DNA of 5,008 bases from Candidatus Saccharimonadia bacterium (GTDB lineage Bacteria > Patescibacteriota > Saccharimonadia > Saccharimonadales > Saccharimonadaceae), in the NCBI GenBank assembly GCA_023257145.1, contig JALRDA010000007.1, positions 1 to 5,008 on the forward strand, written 5' to 3'. Positions 1 to 4,970 of the stretch are shown one piece after another. The notes below the pieces were generated by a model. The model ran no database searches and had not been told where the DNA came from. It worked only from the letters and a program-made list of their open reading frames with translations. Position numbers and translations under genes: made by a program. The first letter of the stretch is position 1. Every line of letters starts with the position of its first letter.

Positions 1-15
1 AAAACCGTTATGTTA

Positions 16-123
16 CTATATAACACCTTTGGTGACGAGAGACAGAGGATGCTGTTTCTCGCCGGCAACCGACACGTATGCAAAAAGCTTAACTTCTTCA
101 CTCTCCGTGTCAAGCAACCTTGC
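16..123 (-). other. open reading-frame extension past the stop of the small membrane gene
   Basis: Directly after the TAA of the 100-residue membrane protein (124-126), the same frame runs 35 sense codons to a TAG at 16-18. Its translation, starting ARLLDTESEEVKLFAYVSV, looks protein-like. Its opening RLLDTE resembles RIIDSE near the end of the upstream protein (residues 83-88). It could be a former C-terminus cut off by a nonsense change, a readthrough extension, a separate small ORF from the TTG at 115-117, or chance. A run of this length has about a one-in-five chance of being open. I see no separate ribosome site. Small inverted repeats flank it: AAGCAA/TTGCTT at 113-126, CACC/GGTG at 24-34 and TGTTA/TAACA at 11-25. 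None is followed by a good T-run, so no clear terminator is present. Confidence 0.25.
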
Positions 124-426
124 TTAAAATGTAATAGTGCCTTTAATCTCTTTAGTATTACCTTCGGAGTCGATTATGCGGGTTTCTTCGGTAACACTTT
201 TAGCATTTGTCGTGTCAATACGCCCTGGCATTCGCTTTATGGCATTATTAATCGCTACAATTACCGCTAATCCAACTAGCGCAATGACCACCATAATCAT
301 GCCAGTCGACATTGTAGTGTAAACATACACACTATCGTACTCGCCATGGCGTTCCATACCTATCGTGTATAGTGCACATCCGATACCAAAGATCAGACCA
401 ATTATGGATGCAGGAATAATTCGCAT
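124..426 (-). CDS. small two-helix membrane protein, family not recognised
   Basis: This 100-residue protein has two hydrophobic segments, about residues 4-23 and 37-60, joined by a short charged and aromatic loop (about 24-36, containing MERHGEYDSVYVY). A polar tail of about 40 residues follows (61-100). The cluster NNAIKRMPGR just after helix 2 is basic, so by the positive-inside rule the tail should be cytoplasmic, with both termini inside. The start is well supported: AGAGGA lies 5 nt before the ATG. A promoter is visible upstream, leaving a 70-nt leader. The gene lies 107 bp downstream of hisS on the same strand but looks separately transcribed. The frame continues for 35 open codons past the TAA stop. 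No catalytic motif is seen, and no function is proposed. It could be a membrane anchor or an envelope-stress type small protein, but that is speculation. Confidence 0.8.
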   Translation of the reverse strand: MRIIPASIIGLIFGIGCALYTIGMERHGEYDSVYVYTTMSTGMIMVVIALVGLAVIVAINNAIKRMPGRIDTTNAKSVTEETRIIDSEGNTKEIKGTITF

Positions 427-448
427 TTGTATCCTCTGTCTCTTAAAT

Positions 449-466
449 TTGTCGCATTACCGACAA
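449..466 (-). promoter_or_regulatory. leader hairpin just upstream of the ribosome site
   Basis: TTGTCG (449-454) and CGACAA (461-466) form a 6-bp stem with a 6-nt loop inside the 5' leader of the small membrane gene. It ends 12 nt upstream of the AGAGGA ribosome site (432-437). It has no T-run that would make it a convincing terminator. It may shape the leader, but a stem this short can arise by chance. Confidence 0.3.
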
Positions 467-502
467 TCCAGATGTACTCAAATGATAACATCTCTAGATA
501 CT

Positions 503-531
503 ATATTAACATAAATACAATAAAAATGCAA
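503..531 (-). promoter_or_regulatory. promoter of the small membrane protein gene
   Basis: On the minus strand, TTGCAT (526-531) and TAATAT (503-508) are separated by exactly 17 bp of AT-rich sequence. Transcription would begin near 496, giving a leader of about 70 nt before the ATG at 426. The promoter lies just after the hisS stop, and no hisS terminator is seen here, so readthrough from hisS may add to expression. Confidence 0.6.
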
Positions 532-533
532 TA

Positions 534-1874
534 CTACTCAAATAGGTCGTCAAGGTCGTCAAGATGTGGACGACGGCGATCCTTAACGGTAGTGACAATG
601 CGCTCAAAACTAAGTTTTTGCTCTTCGCTCGACGCGGTATCTTTGAATGAATACATACCAGTATTCAACTCGTTCTCACCAACGAATACTAGGAATGGTA
701 TATCCTTTTTGACCGCAGTTTTAATCTGCTTGTCTAGCTTTCGGCCAGTTACATCAAGTTCCGTATTTACACCTTCGCCGCGAAGATCAGCAGCTAGCTT
801 CATGGCACCTAACAGTGATTCCTCGCCCAGTACAGCAACATACACTTCAGTGGTCGAAGGAAGCTTTGGAAGTAGATTGTGTGATTCGAGGAATAGTTCA
901 GTCATCGACAAGCCAGGTGCCATACCAACTGCCGAGATCTGCTCGGCACCAAACAAGCCGACCAACCCATCGTAGCGGCCACCGCCAAAGAGTGAGCGAT
1001 TGTTATCTGGGTGATTATCGAAGAACTCGAAAACAGTCCCTGTATAGTAGTCCAGTCCACGCATAAGTGTAATATCGAATACGGCATTTTTGATACCTGC
1101 TGCTTCAAGAAGCGTAAACAGCTCTTGAACTTCGACAACCGCTGCACTGTCGCGGATTTCTTGCGGCAAATCTGCCATTGTTTTTGCATTCAGCAGCGCT
1201 GAGATTTTAGCAAGTCCCGTCTCTGCCATTGATTCGCCGAGGATATCGAGCGCTTGGGCGGTAAAATCTTCGGTAGAGATTTTATTTTTTCGGTCGAACA
1301 GCTTGATCATCAACTGACCCTGAATAGCATCAAGCTCGAGGTACTGAGCCATCATAAAGTTAATCAGTTTACGGTTGTTAATTTTGATGCTGTACATATC
1401 ATCAGTCGCGCCGAACTCATCGAGAAACTGCGCACCCATGGAAATAATCTCTGATTCTGCCAACGCACCCTCTAGGCCGAATATATCGACGTTTAGCTGC
1501 CAAAATTCACGCTCGCGTCCACGTTGCGGTCGTTCATAGCGCATGAAATTAGCAATCGAGAACAAGCGTGACGGATATGCCATTTCTTGGCGACGTGCGG
1601 CTACCATTCGACTTATCGAAGGTGTCATCTCGGGCCGGATAGCGACAATGCGACCACCACGGTCGGTAAAGGTATAGGTTTGTTCGCTCGCTAGTTCTTG
1701 GCCAGATTTGGCAGCATAGACTTCAAGCGGCTCGAGAATTGGTGCACCGTACTCTTCATATCCGTAGCGCCTGGCAACACGCTTCCAGTTCGTGAAAATA
1801 TAATTTTGAATGCGTTTTTCAGCAGGATAGTAATCGCGAGTGCCTTTGTAGGGCTGTGATGATAGTGTACTCAT
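534..1874 (-). CDS. hisS: histidine--tRNA ligase (HisRS)
   Basis: This cytoplasmic class II aminoacyl-tRNA synthetase uses ATP to charge tRNA-His with histidine. Its 446 residues are normal for bacterial HisRS. The N-terminal GTRDYYP (11-17) leads into the motif 1 region. Motif 2 is RYERPQRGREREFWQLNVD (112-130). The HisRS-specific histidine motifs are present: LMRGLDYYTG (270-279, with catalytic Arg272) and LFGGGRYDGL (295-304). The anticodon-binding domain spans about 341-430, followed by an acidic tail HLDDLDDLFE. Motif 3 is odd: it reads VGMAPGLSM (316-324), where the usual form is VGFAxGxER, so the class II motif 3 Glu-Arg pair is absent. The start is the ATG at 1872-1874, which has only weak ribosome pairing. 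The strong site AGGGG lies farther upstream, in front of an ATG-TGA pair. The gene is third in a leftward cluster after an RNA methyltransferase and an unknown protein. Confidence 0.97.
   Translation of the reverse strand: MSTLSSQPYKGTRDYYPAEKRIQNYIFTNWKRVARRYGYEEYGAPILEPLEVYAAKSGQELASEQTYTFTDRGGRIVAIRPEMTPSISRMVAARRQEMAYPSRLFSIANFMRYERPQRGREREFWQLNVDIFGLEGALAESEIISMGAQFLDEFGATDDMYSIKINNRKLINFMMAQYLELDAIQGQLMIKLFDRKNKISTEDFTAQALDILGESMAETGLAKISALLNAKTMADLPQEIRDSAAVVEVQELFTLLEAAGIKNAVFDITLMRGLDYYTGTVFEFFDNHPDNNRSLFGGGRYDGLVGLFGAEQISAVGMAPGLSMTELFLESHNLLPKLPSTTEVYVAVLGEESLLGAMKLAADLRGEGVNTELDVTGRKLDKQIKTAVKKDIPFLVFVGENELNTGMYSFKDTASSEEQKLSFERIVTTVKDRRRPHLDDLDDLFE
545..562 (-). repeat. two tandem 9-bp units encoding the acidic HisRS tail
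   Basis: GGTCGTCAA occurs twice back to back (545-553 and 554-562). On the coding strand it encodes the repeated LDD of the HisRS C-terminal tail (LDDLDDLFE). It is a small in-frame duplication, probably from replication slippage, adding three residues outside the conserved domain. Confidence 0.7.
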
Positions 1875-1889
1875 TTGCTTTATATCGTT

Positions 1890-1906
1890 TCACATTTCAC
1901 CCCTGT
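1890..1906 (-). promoter_or_regulatory. Shine-Dalgarno sequence with ATG-TGA start-stop before hisS
   Basis: On the minus strand the hisS leader contains CAGGGGTGAAATGTGA. AGGGG (1902-1906) sits 4 nt before an ATG (1893-1895) that is immediately followed by TGA (1890-1892). Both codons are in frame with hisS, whose true ATG is 21 nt downstream of this one. The good ribosome site therefore serves a one-codon ORF, while the hisS ATG has only AAAG nearby. It may act as a ribosome-loading or reinitiation element. Chance, or a TGG-to-TGA change that shortened an earlier N-terminus, are alternatives. Confidence 0.45.
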
Positions 1907-1926
1907 TTGCAAGCATAAGCGTCTTC

Positions 1927-2511
1927 TTAGACTGATGTGTTGGACGGGCTACGCTTCTTTACCATAGGTCGACTGACGTAATACGCATCAAGTGCACGTG
2001 TGCCTTGCCTACCAGATGAGGCAGCTGGCGCGAGCCGACTGCGCATGTGATTGAGCACAGATGGTCGCATTTCGCTATCACCAAGAATAGCACCCGGTAC
2101 ATTAGTGATGAGATAGGCGTTATCCGCATCAACTTCATCGAACGGATAAGCCAGCAGTCGTCCCGCCTCTAGTGCAGTCAGTGCTAGCTTGAACCGCAAA
2201 TTGATACCGTGCAGCGAATCTGGATGCTGATACATACCAATCTCTGGCGCAAGATGAAGTGACTTTGTATAAATTTGAGATTTTGTCGTCACGTCTTCGA
2301 TACCTTTCGTGTAGTCACTAAGATTGACATCCACCGGCACCTCTACTGGCGGATTCACGTAAAGTGCCAGATAAATAACGCGCCGGGCAAAATCCCGGCG
2401 TAGTGAGGGCTGAACTAGCTCACTCATTAGATTTTTCAACTCGTCACTTGCCTGCAATTGCAGTTGTAGCTGCACTACTCTGTCATCGGATGACGGTGTG
2501 AGTTCTGTCAT
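1927..2511 (-). CDS. hypothetical soluble protein between the methyltransferase and hisS
   Basis: I do not recognise a family for this 194-residue protein. It has no signal peptide or membrane segment. Residues 1-35 include a QLQLQLQ run (14-20) in a likely amphipathic helix. A basic patch LRRDFARR (37-44) follows, then a hydrophobic strand and a PPVEVPVDV stretch (54-62). Residues 85-145 mix helices and strands (for example LRFKLALTALEAGRLLAY). The C-terminus is basic and probably disordered (MVKKRSPSNTSV). The coding prediction is good: the frame is long, compactly packed between neighbours, and has a matching promoter. The ATG at 2509-2511 has no Shine-Dalgarno sequence but lies exactly 6 nt after a -10 hexamer, suggesting a leaderless mRNA that could also carry hisS. 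Its place among RNA-modification and tRNA-charging genes hints at a translation-linked role, but this is only inference from context. Confidence 0.8.
   Translation of the reverse strand: MTELTPSSDDRVVQLQLQLQASDELKNLMSELVQPSLRRDFARRVIYLALYVNPPVEVPVDVNLSDYTKGIEDVTTKSQIYTKSLHLAPEIGMYQHPDSLHGINLRFKLALTALEAGRLLAYPFDEVDADNAYLITNVPGAILGDSEMRPSVLNHMRSRLAPAASSGRQGTRALDAYYVSRPMVKKRSPSNTSV
2381..2400 (-). repeat. GC-rich hairpin inside the 194-residue gene
   Basis: CGCCGGG (2381-2387) and CCCGGCG (2394-2400) are perfect inverted arms with a 6-nt loop. They lie about 110 nt downstream of the start of the 194-residue gene. The sequence encodes RRDFARR (38-44), so the symmetry partly follows from arginine codons of both CGC and CGG type. 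It would form a stable mRNA hairpin. No T-run follows, so it is not an intrinsic terminator. Confidence 0.5.
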
Positions 2512-2517
2512 AATCGT

Positions 2518-2546
2518 ATTATGTACGGTTAGTCACCGGCTGTCAA
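2518..2546 (-). promoter_or_regulatory. internal promoter for the 194-residue gene and hisS, leaderless geometry
   Basis: On the minus strand a perfect TTGACA (2541-2546) is followed after exactly 17 bp by CATAAT (2518-2523, five of six matches to TATAAT). The predicted start of transcription is the A of the ATG at 2511, 6 nt past the -10. The -35 lies inside the last codons of the upstream methyltransferase gene. This would allow the 194-residue gene and hisS to be transcribed separately from the methyltransferase. Confidence 0.65.
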
Positions 2547-3146
2547 AACATTTTGCTGCATCCATGCATACATAACAATGCCAGACGCCACACCGACGTT
2601 CACCGAGCGCGTACTGCCAAACTGTTCGATCATCACCATCTGTTCACTAGCGGCAACCATCTCTTGACTTAGTCCCGGCCCCTCACCACCAAACACTAAA
2701 ACAGAATTCTTCGGTAAATTAACAGAGGATAGGGTTACTGCACCAGGTAAATTGTCCACCGCTATGATGTGTCTGTCGCCCATTGCGGCGACAAAATCGT
2801 TCACTGTCGGATGATGATATACATTTAAATACCGGTCCGTCACCATTGCACCGCGGCGATTCCAGTGGCGCCTTCCTATAACGTGCACGGCGGCAACATT
2901 AAATGCATTGGCATTTCGGACGATAGTGCCAATATTAAGATCGTGTTGCCAGTTTTCGATAGCAACATGCAGGTCTACTCGCGAGCCGTCCAAGTCAGCC
3001 TTGATCGCCTCGACAGTCCAGTAACGATACTTATCCTCAACATTCCGACGATCCCCCTCTTCTAACAACACCGGATCCAGGCGGTCATCCTGAGGATACG
3101 GCAATGGGTGCGGGCCGACACCAACTTCTGAAGAATCATTATTCAT
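2529..3146 (-). CDS. TrmH/SpoU-family RNA 2'-O-ribose methyltransferase
   Basis: This is a SPOUT-fold enzyme that transfers a methyl group from S-adenosylmethionine to a ribose 2'-OH in tRNA or rRNA; members act as dimers with a trefoil knot at the cofactor site. From the chosen start it has 205 residues. Motif 1 is NIGTIVRNANAFNV (71-84, with the family Asn and Arg). Motif 2 is LVFGGEGPGLSQE (150-162). Motif 3 is IEQFGSTRSVNVGVASGI (173-190), with SVNVGVA in place of the common SLNVSVA. The first 60 residues are polar and lack the N-terminal substrate-binding domain of larger relatives, so the exact target (for example tRNA G18 or an rRNA site) cannot be told. The frame is open to an ATG at 3200, but that ATG sits at the divergent promoter's transcription start. 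The ATG at 3146 follows a TATACT by 6 nt, so I prefer it. Confidence 0.9.
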   Translation of the reverse strand: MNNDSSEVGVGPHPLPYPQDDRLDPVLLEEGDRRNVEDKYRYWTVEAIKADLDGSRVDLHVAIENWQHDLNIGTIVRNANAFNVAAVHVIGRRHWNRRGAMVTDRYLNVYHHPTVNDFVAAMGDRHIIAVDNLPGAVTLSSVNLPKNSVLVFGGEGPGLSQEMVAASEQMVMIEQFGSTRSVNVGVASGIVMYAWMQQNVLTAGD

Positions 3147-3152
3147 GGATTT

Positions 3153-3158
3153 AGTATA
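3153..3158 (-). promoter_or_regulatory. -10 element of the methyltransferase gene, leaderless geometry
   Basis: TATACT on the minus strand lies exactly 6 nt before the ATG at 3146, so transcription should start at or next to that A. No convincing -35 is seen: TTGCCT is present but only 14 bp away. No Shine-Dalgarno sequence fits between. The element lies 8 bp from the -35 of the divergent promoter, so the two RNA polymerase footprints would overlap. Confidence 0.5.
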
Positions 3159-3165
3159 GCGCATA

Positions 3166-3194
3166 TCGACAGAGGCAACACGGGGTGCTACTAT
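3166..3194 (+). promoter_or_regulatory. promoter of the five-helix membrane protein gene
   Basis: TCGACA (3166-3171, five of six matches to TTGACA) and TACTAT (3189-3194) are spaced by 17 bp. TG at 3186-3187 makes it an extended -10. Transcription would start near 3201, leaving a 24-nt leader that carries GGAG (3216-3219) 5 nt before the ATG at 3225. Confidence 0.6.
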
Positions 3195-3224
3195 GAGCAC
3201 AACACCTTTAACAACGGAGCAAAT

Positions 3225-4019
3225 ATGGCAACAGATAAACCTTATATCAATAACCCTTTTAAGATTGGCGTTGACGGATCAAAACTTCTTTTCCAAAAAG
3301 CTCCGCTGGCGGCACTACTGTTGGCGCTCCTTTCAGCAGCAGGCGCTGTGAATTATTTCGACAAGTCAAATTATGCACTTCCGCCATCAGCGCCACCTAC
3401 GCCAAGTGATCCCGCAACTGATGTTGCTGTATTTGTTATCGTCGGCTTCATGATTATCGTACTAGCCTTCGGCATGCTTGTTGTCGGATCGATCATCAAC
3501 GGCATTTTTAGCTACACTGCAGCTCAAATCGCTAGTGGACGCGAAATAACCTTCCGTCATGCACTTTCAGCGACATTTGCTCGCCTATGGAGCTTTGTAT
3601 GGCTGCAACTACTAACCGTACTGAAAGTCGTTGCATGGAGCTTGCTATTTATCATTCCCGGCATTGTCATGGCCTACCGCTATTCACTAGCAAACCTATC
3701 GTTCTTCGATGAGAACAAAAAGCTCACCGGCAACGCCGCCATCAAAGACAGTCTTGCGTTGACCAAAGGCGCATGGTTGACCACATTCGCCGGCCAGTCA
3801 TTCCTGAGTATCATTACATTAGGCTACATTGCGCCAATCGTTGACACAGGATCAAAAGCAATCTTGTATCGTCAATTTAACGAACTGCAAAAGACTAACT
3901 CACCGAAACCAAAAGCACACGCGCTTTCTTGGGTGACTTTAGCAGTCGTCATCTTGATTAGCCTTGCCGGCCTCGCTGTCGCTGCGGTCGCGATCAGCCA
4001 GTTCAGCACTGCACCATAA
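3225..4019 (+). CDS. multi-pass membrane protein, DUF975/YciC-like style
   Basis: This 264-residue integral membrane protein has about five hydrophobic segments, near residues 26-44, 67-94, 123-150, 186-205 and 234-258. A proline-rich loop lies at 48-64, before segment 2. The block LLFIIPGIVMAYRYSLA (140-156), followed by the AIKDSLALTKGAW stretch (172-184), is the arrangement I associate with the DUF975/YciC-like and glycerophosphodiesterase-membrane-domain-like group of uncharacterised bacterial membrane proteins. No enzyme active site is visible. The first 20 residues are polar, with no cleavable signal peptide. The start is supported by GGAG 5 nt upstream and by a promoter with an extended -10. 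The gene is monocistronic, ending 23 bp before a strong terminator. It is divergent from the RNA methyltransferase. Role unknown; membrane homeostasis or transport accessory work is possible but unproven. Confidence 0.88.
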   Translation: MATDKPYINNPFKIGVDGSKLLFQKAPLAALLLALLSAAGAVNYFDKSNYALPPSAPPTPSDPATDVAVFVIVGFMIIVLAFGMLVVGSIINGIFSYTAAQIASGREITFRHALSATFARLWSFVWLQLLTVLKVVAWSLLFIIPGIVMAYRYSLANLSFFDENKKLTGNAAIKDSLALTKGAWLTTFAGQSFLSIITLGYIAPIVDTGSKAILYRQFNELQKTNSPKPKAHALSWVTLAVVILISLAGLAVAAVAISQFSTAP

Positions 4020-4021
4020 TA

Positions 4022-4039
4022 ATCGATGCGATCGATGCG
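4022..4039 (+). repeat. two tandem 9-bp ATCGATGCG units
   Basis: ATCGATGCG occurs twice in tandem directly after the membrane-protein stop codon and before the terminator. Each unit contains the palindrome ATCGAT, so the pair can also fold as ATCGAT-GCG-ATCGAT. This is probably a slippage duplication; no function is evident. Confidence 0.6.
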
Positions 4040-4042
4040 TTT

Positions 4043-4072
4043 AACCTCGCTACATAGTAGCGAGGTTTTATT
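4043..4072 (+). terminator. intrinsic terminator after the membrane protein gene
   Basis: AACCTCGCTAC (4043-4053) pairs perfectly with GTAGCGAGGTT (4057-4067) around a 3-nt ATA loop, followed by TTATT. The 11-bp stem with a GC core and T-rich tail is a textbook Rho-independent terminator for the upstream gene. It also isolates the next gene, supporting a separate promoter for it. Confidence 0.88.
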
Positions 4073-4127
4073 ATGATCACTTTAGAGATGGTCCTTGCGC
4101 CACCTGGTTGCTCTATCTACGGAATAA

Positions 4128-4156
4128 TTGCATTTATGAAAAATACGTTTTATACT
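4128..4156 (+). promoter_or_regulatory. promoter of the 246-residue gene, leaderless geometry
   Basis: TTGCAT (4128-4133) and TATACT (4151-4156) are separated by exactly 17 bp, and 6 nt later comes the ATG at 4163. TTGCAT is the same -35 hexamer seen for the small membrane gene on the left. Predicted transcription starts at the A of that ATG, with no room for a Shine-Dalgarno sequence. Confidence 0.6.
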
Positions 4157-4162
4157 TCGAAA

Positions 4163-4903
4163 ATGAATGAACGGAATCCGTATATCGCCGCTACCCTTGC
4201 CGAGCTAAAACAGTACGCACTGTCTAACAATGAAGATTTTAAAAATGGATTTGTTGACGGCTACGAAGAATCTAAGACCTTTTTTCATGCCGATCCCCGC
4301 TTACTAGGTAGTCGTGTCGTAGATTTTGAGCGTGACATGCAAAAAACAGTATTGTGCTTTTCCGCATTTCGTCAACCAGAACATCAAAATGGCCGTGCTA
4401 CATATCAATACGCACTAGGCGCTCTTGTCGTCCGCGCACTTGACGAGCTGGAGCCACACCTTGCCATGCAGCTCAGCAAAGATGAGCAAGCTGAGCTCGA
4501 AGATTTTAATGTCGGTGATCTTATTGAAACGCTCTACTTGGGATTTAAAGTTAGTGATCTTCAGCCAAACAAGATCACTTCTAAAACTTCGTATACTGTT
4601 GACCTGTACGACGAGCCGATCCATCAAACCGAAGAGTCTGATTTTAAACTGAAGCATGCTAACAATTTCGTAAGTATACCAAAGCCAGGCTCTAAGCATA
4701 AAACTAAAAAAATTTTCATACCAGCGACCATTGAACATGAACAGTACCCTTTAGAGTTGCCGAGACTACTTAACGATATAGCTTTTGAAGCAATTGTTGG
4801 TCCAATACAATCAAAAAAGGATATGCAATCTATCCCCAACGATGATGCCGCCTTGCGCATGTCTAAGATGCTTGCGAAATTGCGAACCGGAAGGATCGAG
4901 TAA
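4163..4903 (+). CDS. hypothetical soluble protein next to the tRNA gene
   Basis: I do not recognise a family for this protein (246 residues from the chosen start). It is soluble, without signal peptide or membrane helices. Residues 1-60 are helical and polar (NPYIAATLAELKQYALSNN). A long helix lies at about 80-125 (YQYALGALVVRALDELEPHL). A linker rich in polar residues and lysine follows at 135-185, with KPGSKHKTKK at 174-183. The end is again helical (about 200-245). The acidic first half and basic linker suggest a binding protein rather than an enzyme, but this is only impression. The frame is open back to an ATG at 4073, yet that start touches the preceding terminator. The ATG at 4136 lies inside the promoter. 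The ATG at 4163 follows TATACT by 6 nt, so it is preferred. It ends 21 bp before the shared terminator. Confidence 0.8.
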   Translation: MNERNPYIAATLAELKQYALSNNEDFKNGFVDGYEESKTFFHADPRLLGSRVVDFERDMQKTVLCFSAFRQPEHQNGRATYQYALGALVVRALDELEPHLAMQLSKDEQAELEDFNVGDLIETLYLGFKVSDLQPNKITSKTSYTVDLYDEPIHQTEESDFKLKHANNFVSIPKPGSKHKTKKIFIPATIEHEQYPLELPRLLNDIAFEAIVGPIQSKKDMQSIPNDDAALRMSKMLAKLRTGRIE

Positions 4904-4924
4904 CTAGCGAATTACTGATCCATT

Positions 4925-4970
4925 TACCAAAGAAAAAAGACAGAACAATATCTGTCTTTTTTCTTTGGTA
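4925..4970. terminator. 20-bp two-way terminator hairpin overlapping the tRNA 3' end
   Basis: Positions 4925-4944 and 4951-4970 are perfectly complementary over 20 bp with a 6-nt loop (ACAATA). The core GACAGA/TCTGTC is flanked by an A6 run on one side and a T6 run on the other, so in either direction the core hairpin is followed by a U-tract. It can stop both the rightward 246-residue gene and the leftward tRNA transcript. Unusually, the outer arm extends into the tRNA: the last five bases, TACCA, are part of the stem. Confidence 0.85.

Noticed and set aside
10..270. Rightward 86-codon frame at the left edge
   Set aside because: It overlaps the better supported leftward membrane gene. The GAGG abuts its internal ATG at 49, too close to act as a ribosome site, and the translation looks unlike a real protein.
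436..444. AAGAGACAG resembling the end of the Tn5 mosaic end used in library adapters
   Set aside because: Only 9 bases match, they form part of a natural ribosome site, and no further adapter or transposon sequence is present.
427..975. Rightward 182-codon frame and several shorter frames antisense to hisS
   Set aside because: They are shadows of hisS, with low-complexity Ser/Arg-rich translations and no ribosome sites.
1890..1895. TGA recoded as glycine or tryptophan, which would extend hisS upstream
   Set aside because: No gene here has an internal TGA, and hisS and the others are full length under the standard code with normal Gly and Trp codons, so recoding is not supported.
3147..3200. 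Longer start for the methyltransferase at the ATG at 3200
   Set aside because: The extra 18 codons overlie the divergent promoter and its start point, and a -10 element lies inside them 6 nt before the internal ATG at 3146.
4073..4162. Longer starts (4073 or 4136) for the 246-residue gene
   Set aside because: 4073 begins directly at the end of the preceding terminator, and 4136 lies between the -35 and -10. Neither has a Shine-Dalgarno sequence.
4415..4860. Short frames on both strands inside the 246-residue gene
   Set aside because: They overlap the main coding frame, lack ribosome sites or promoters, and have unconvincing translations.
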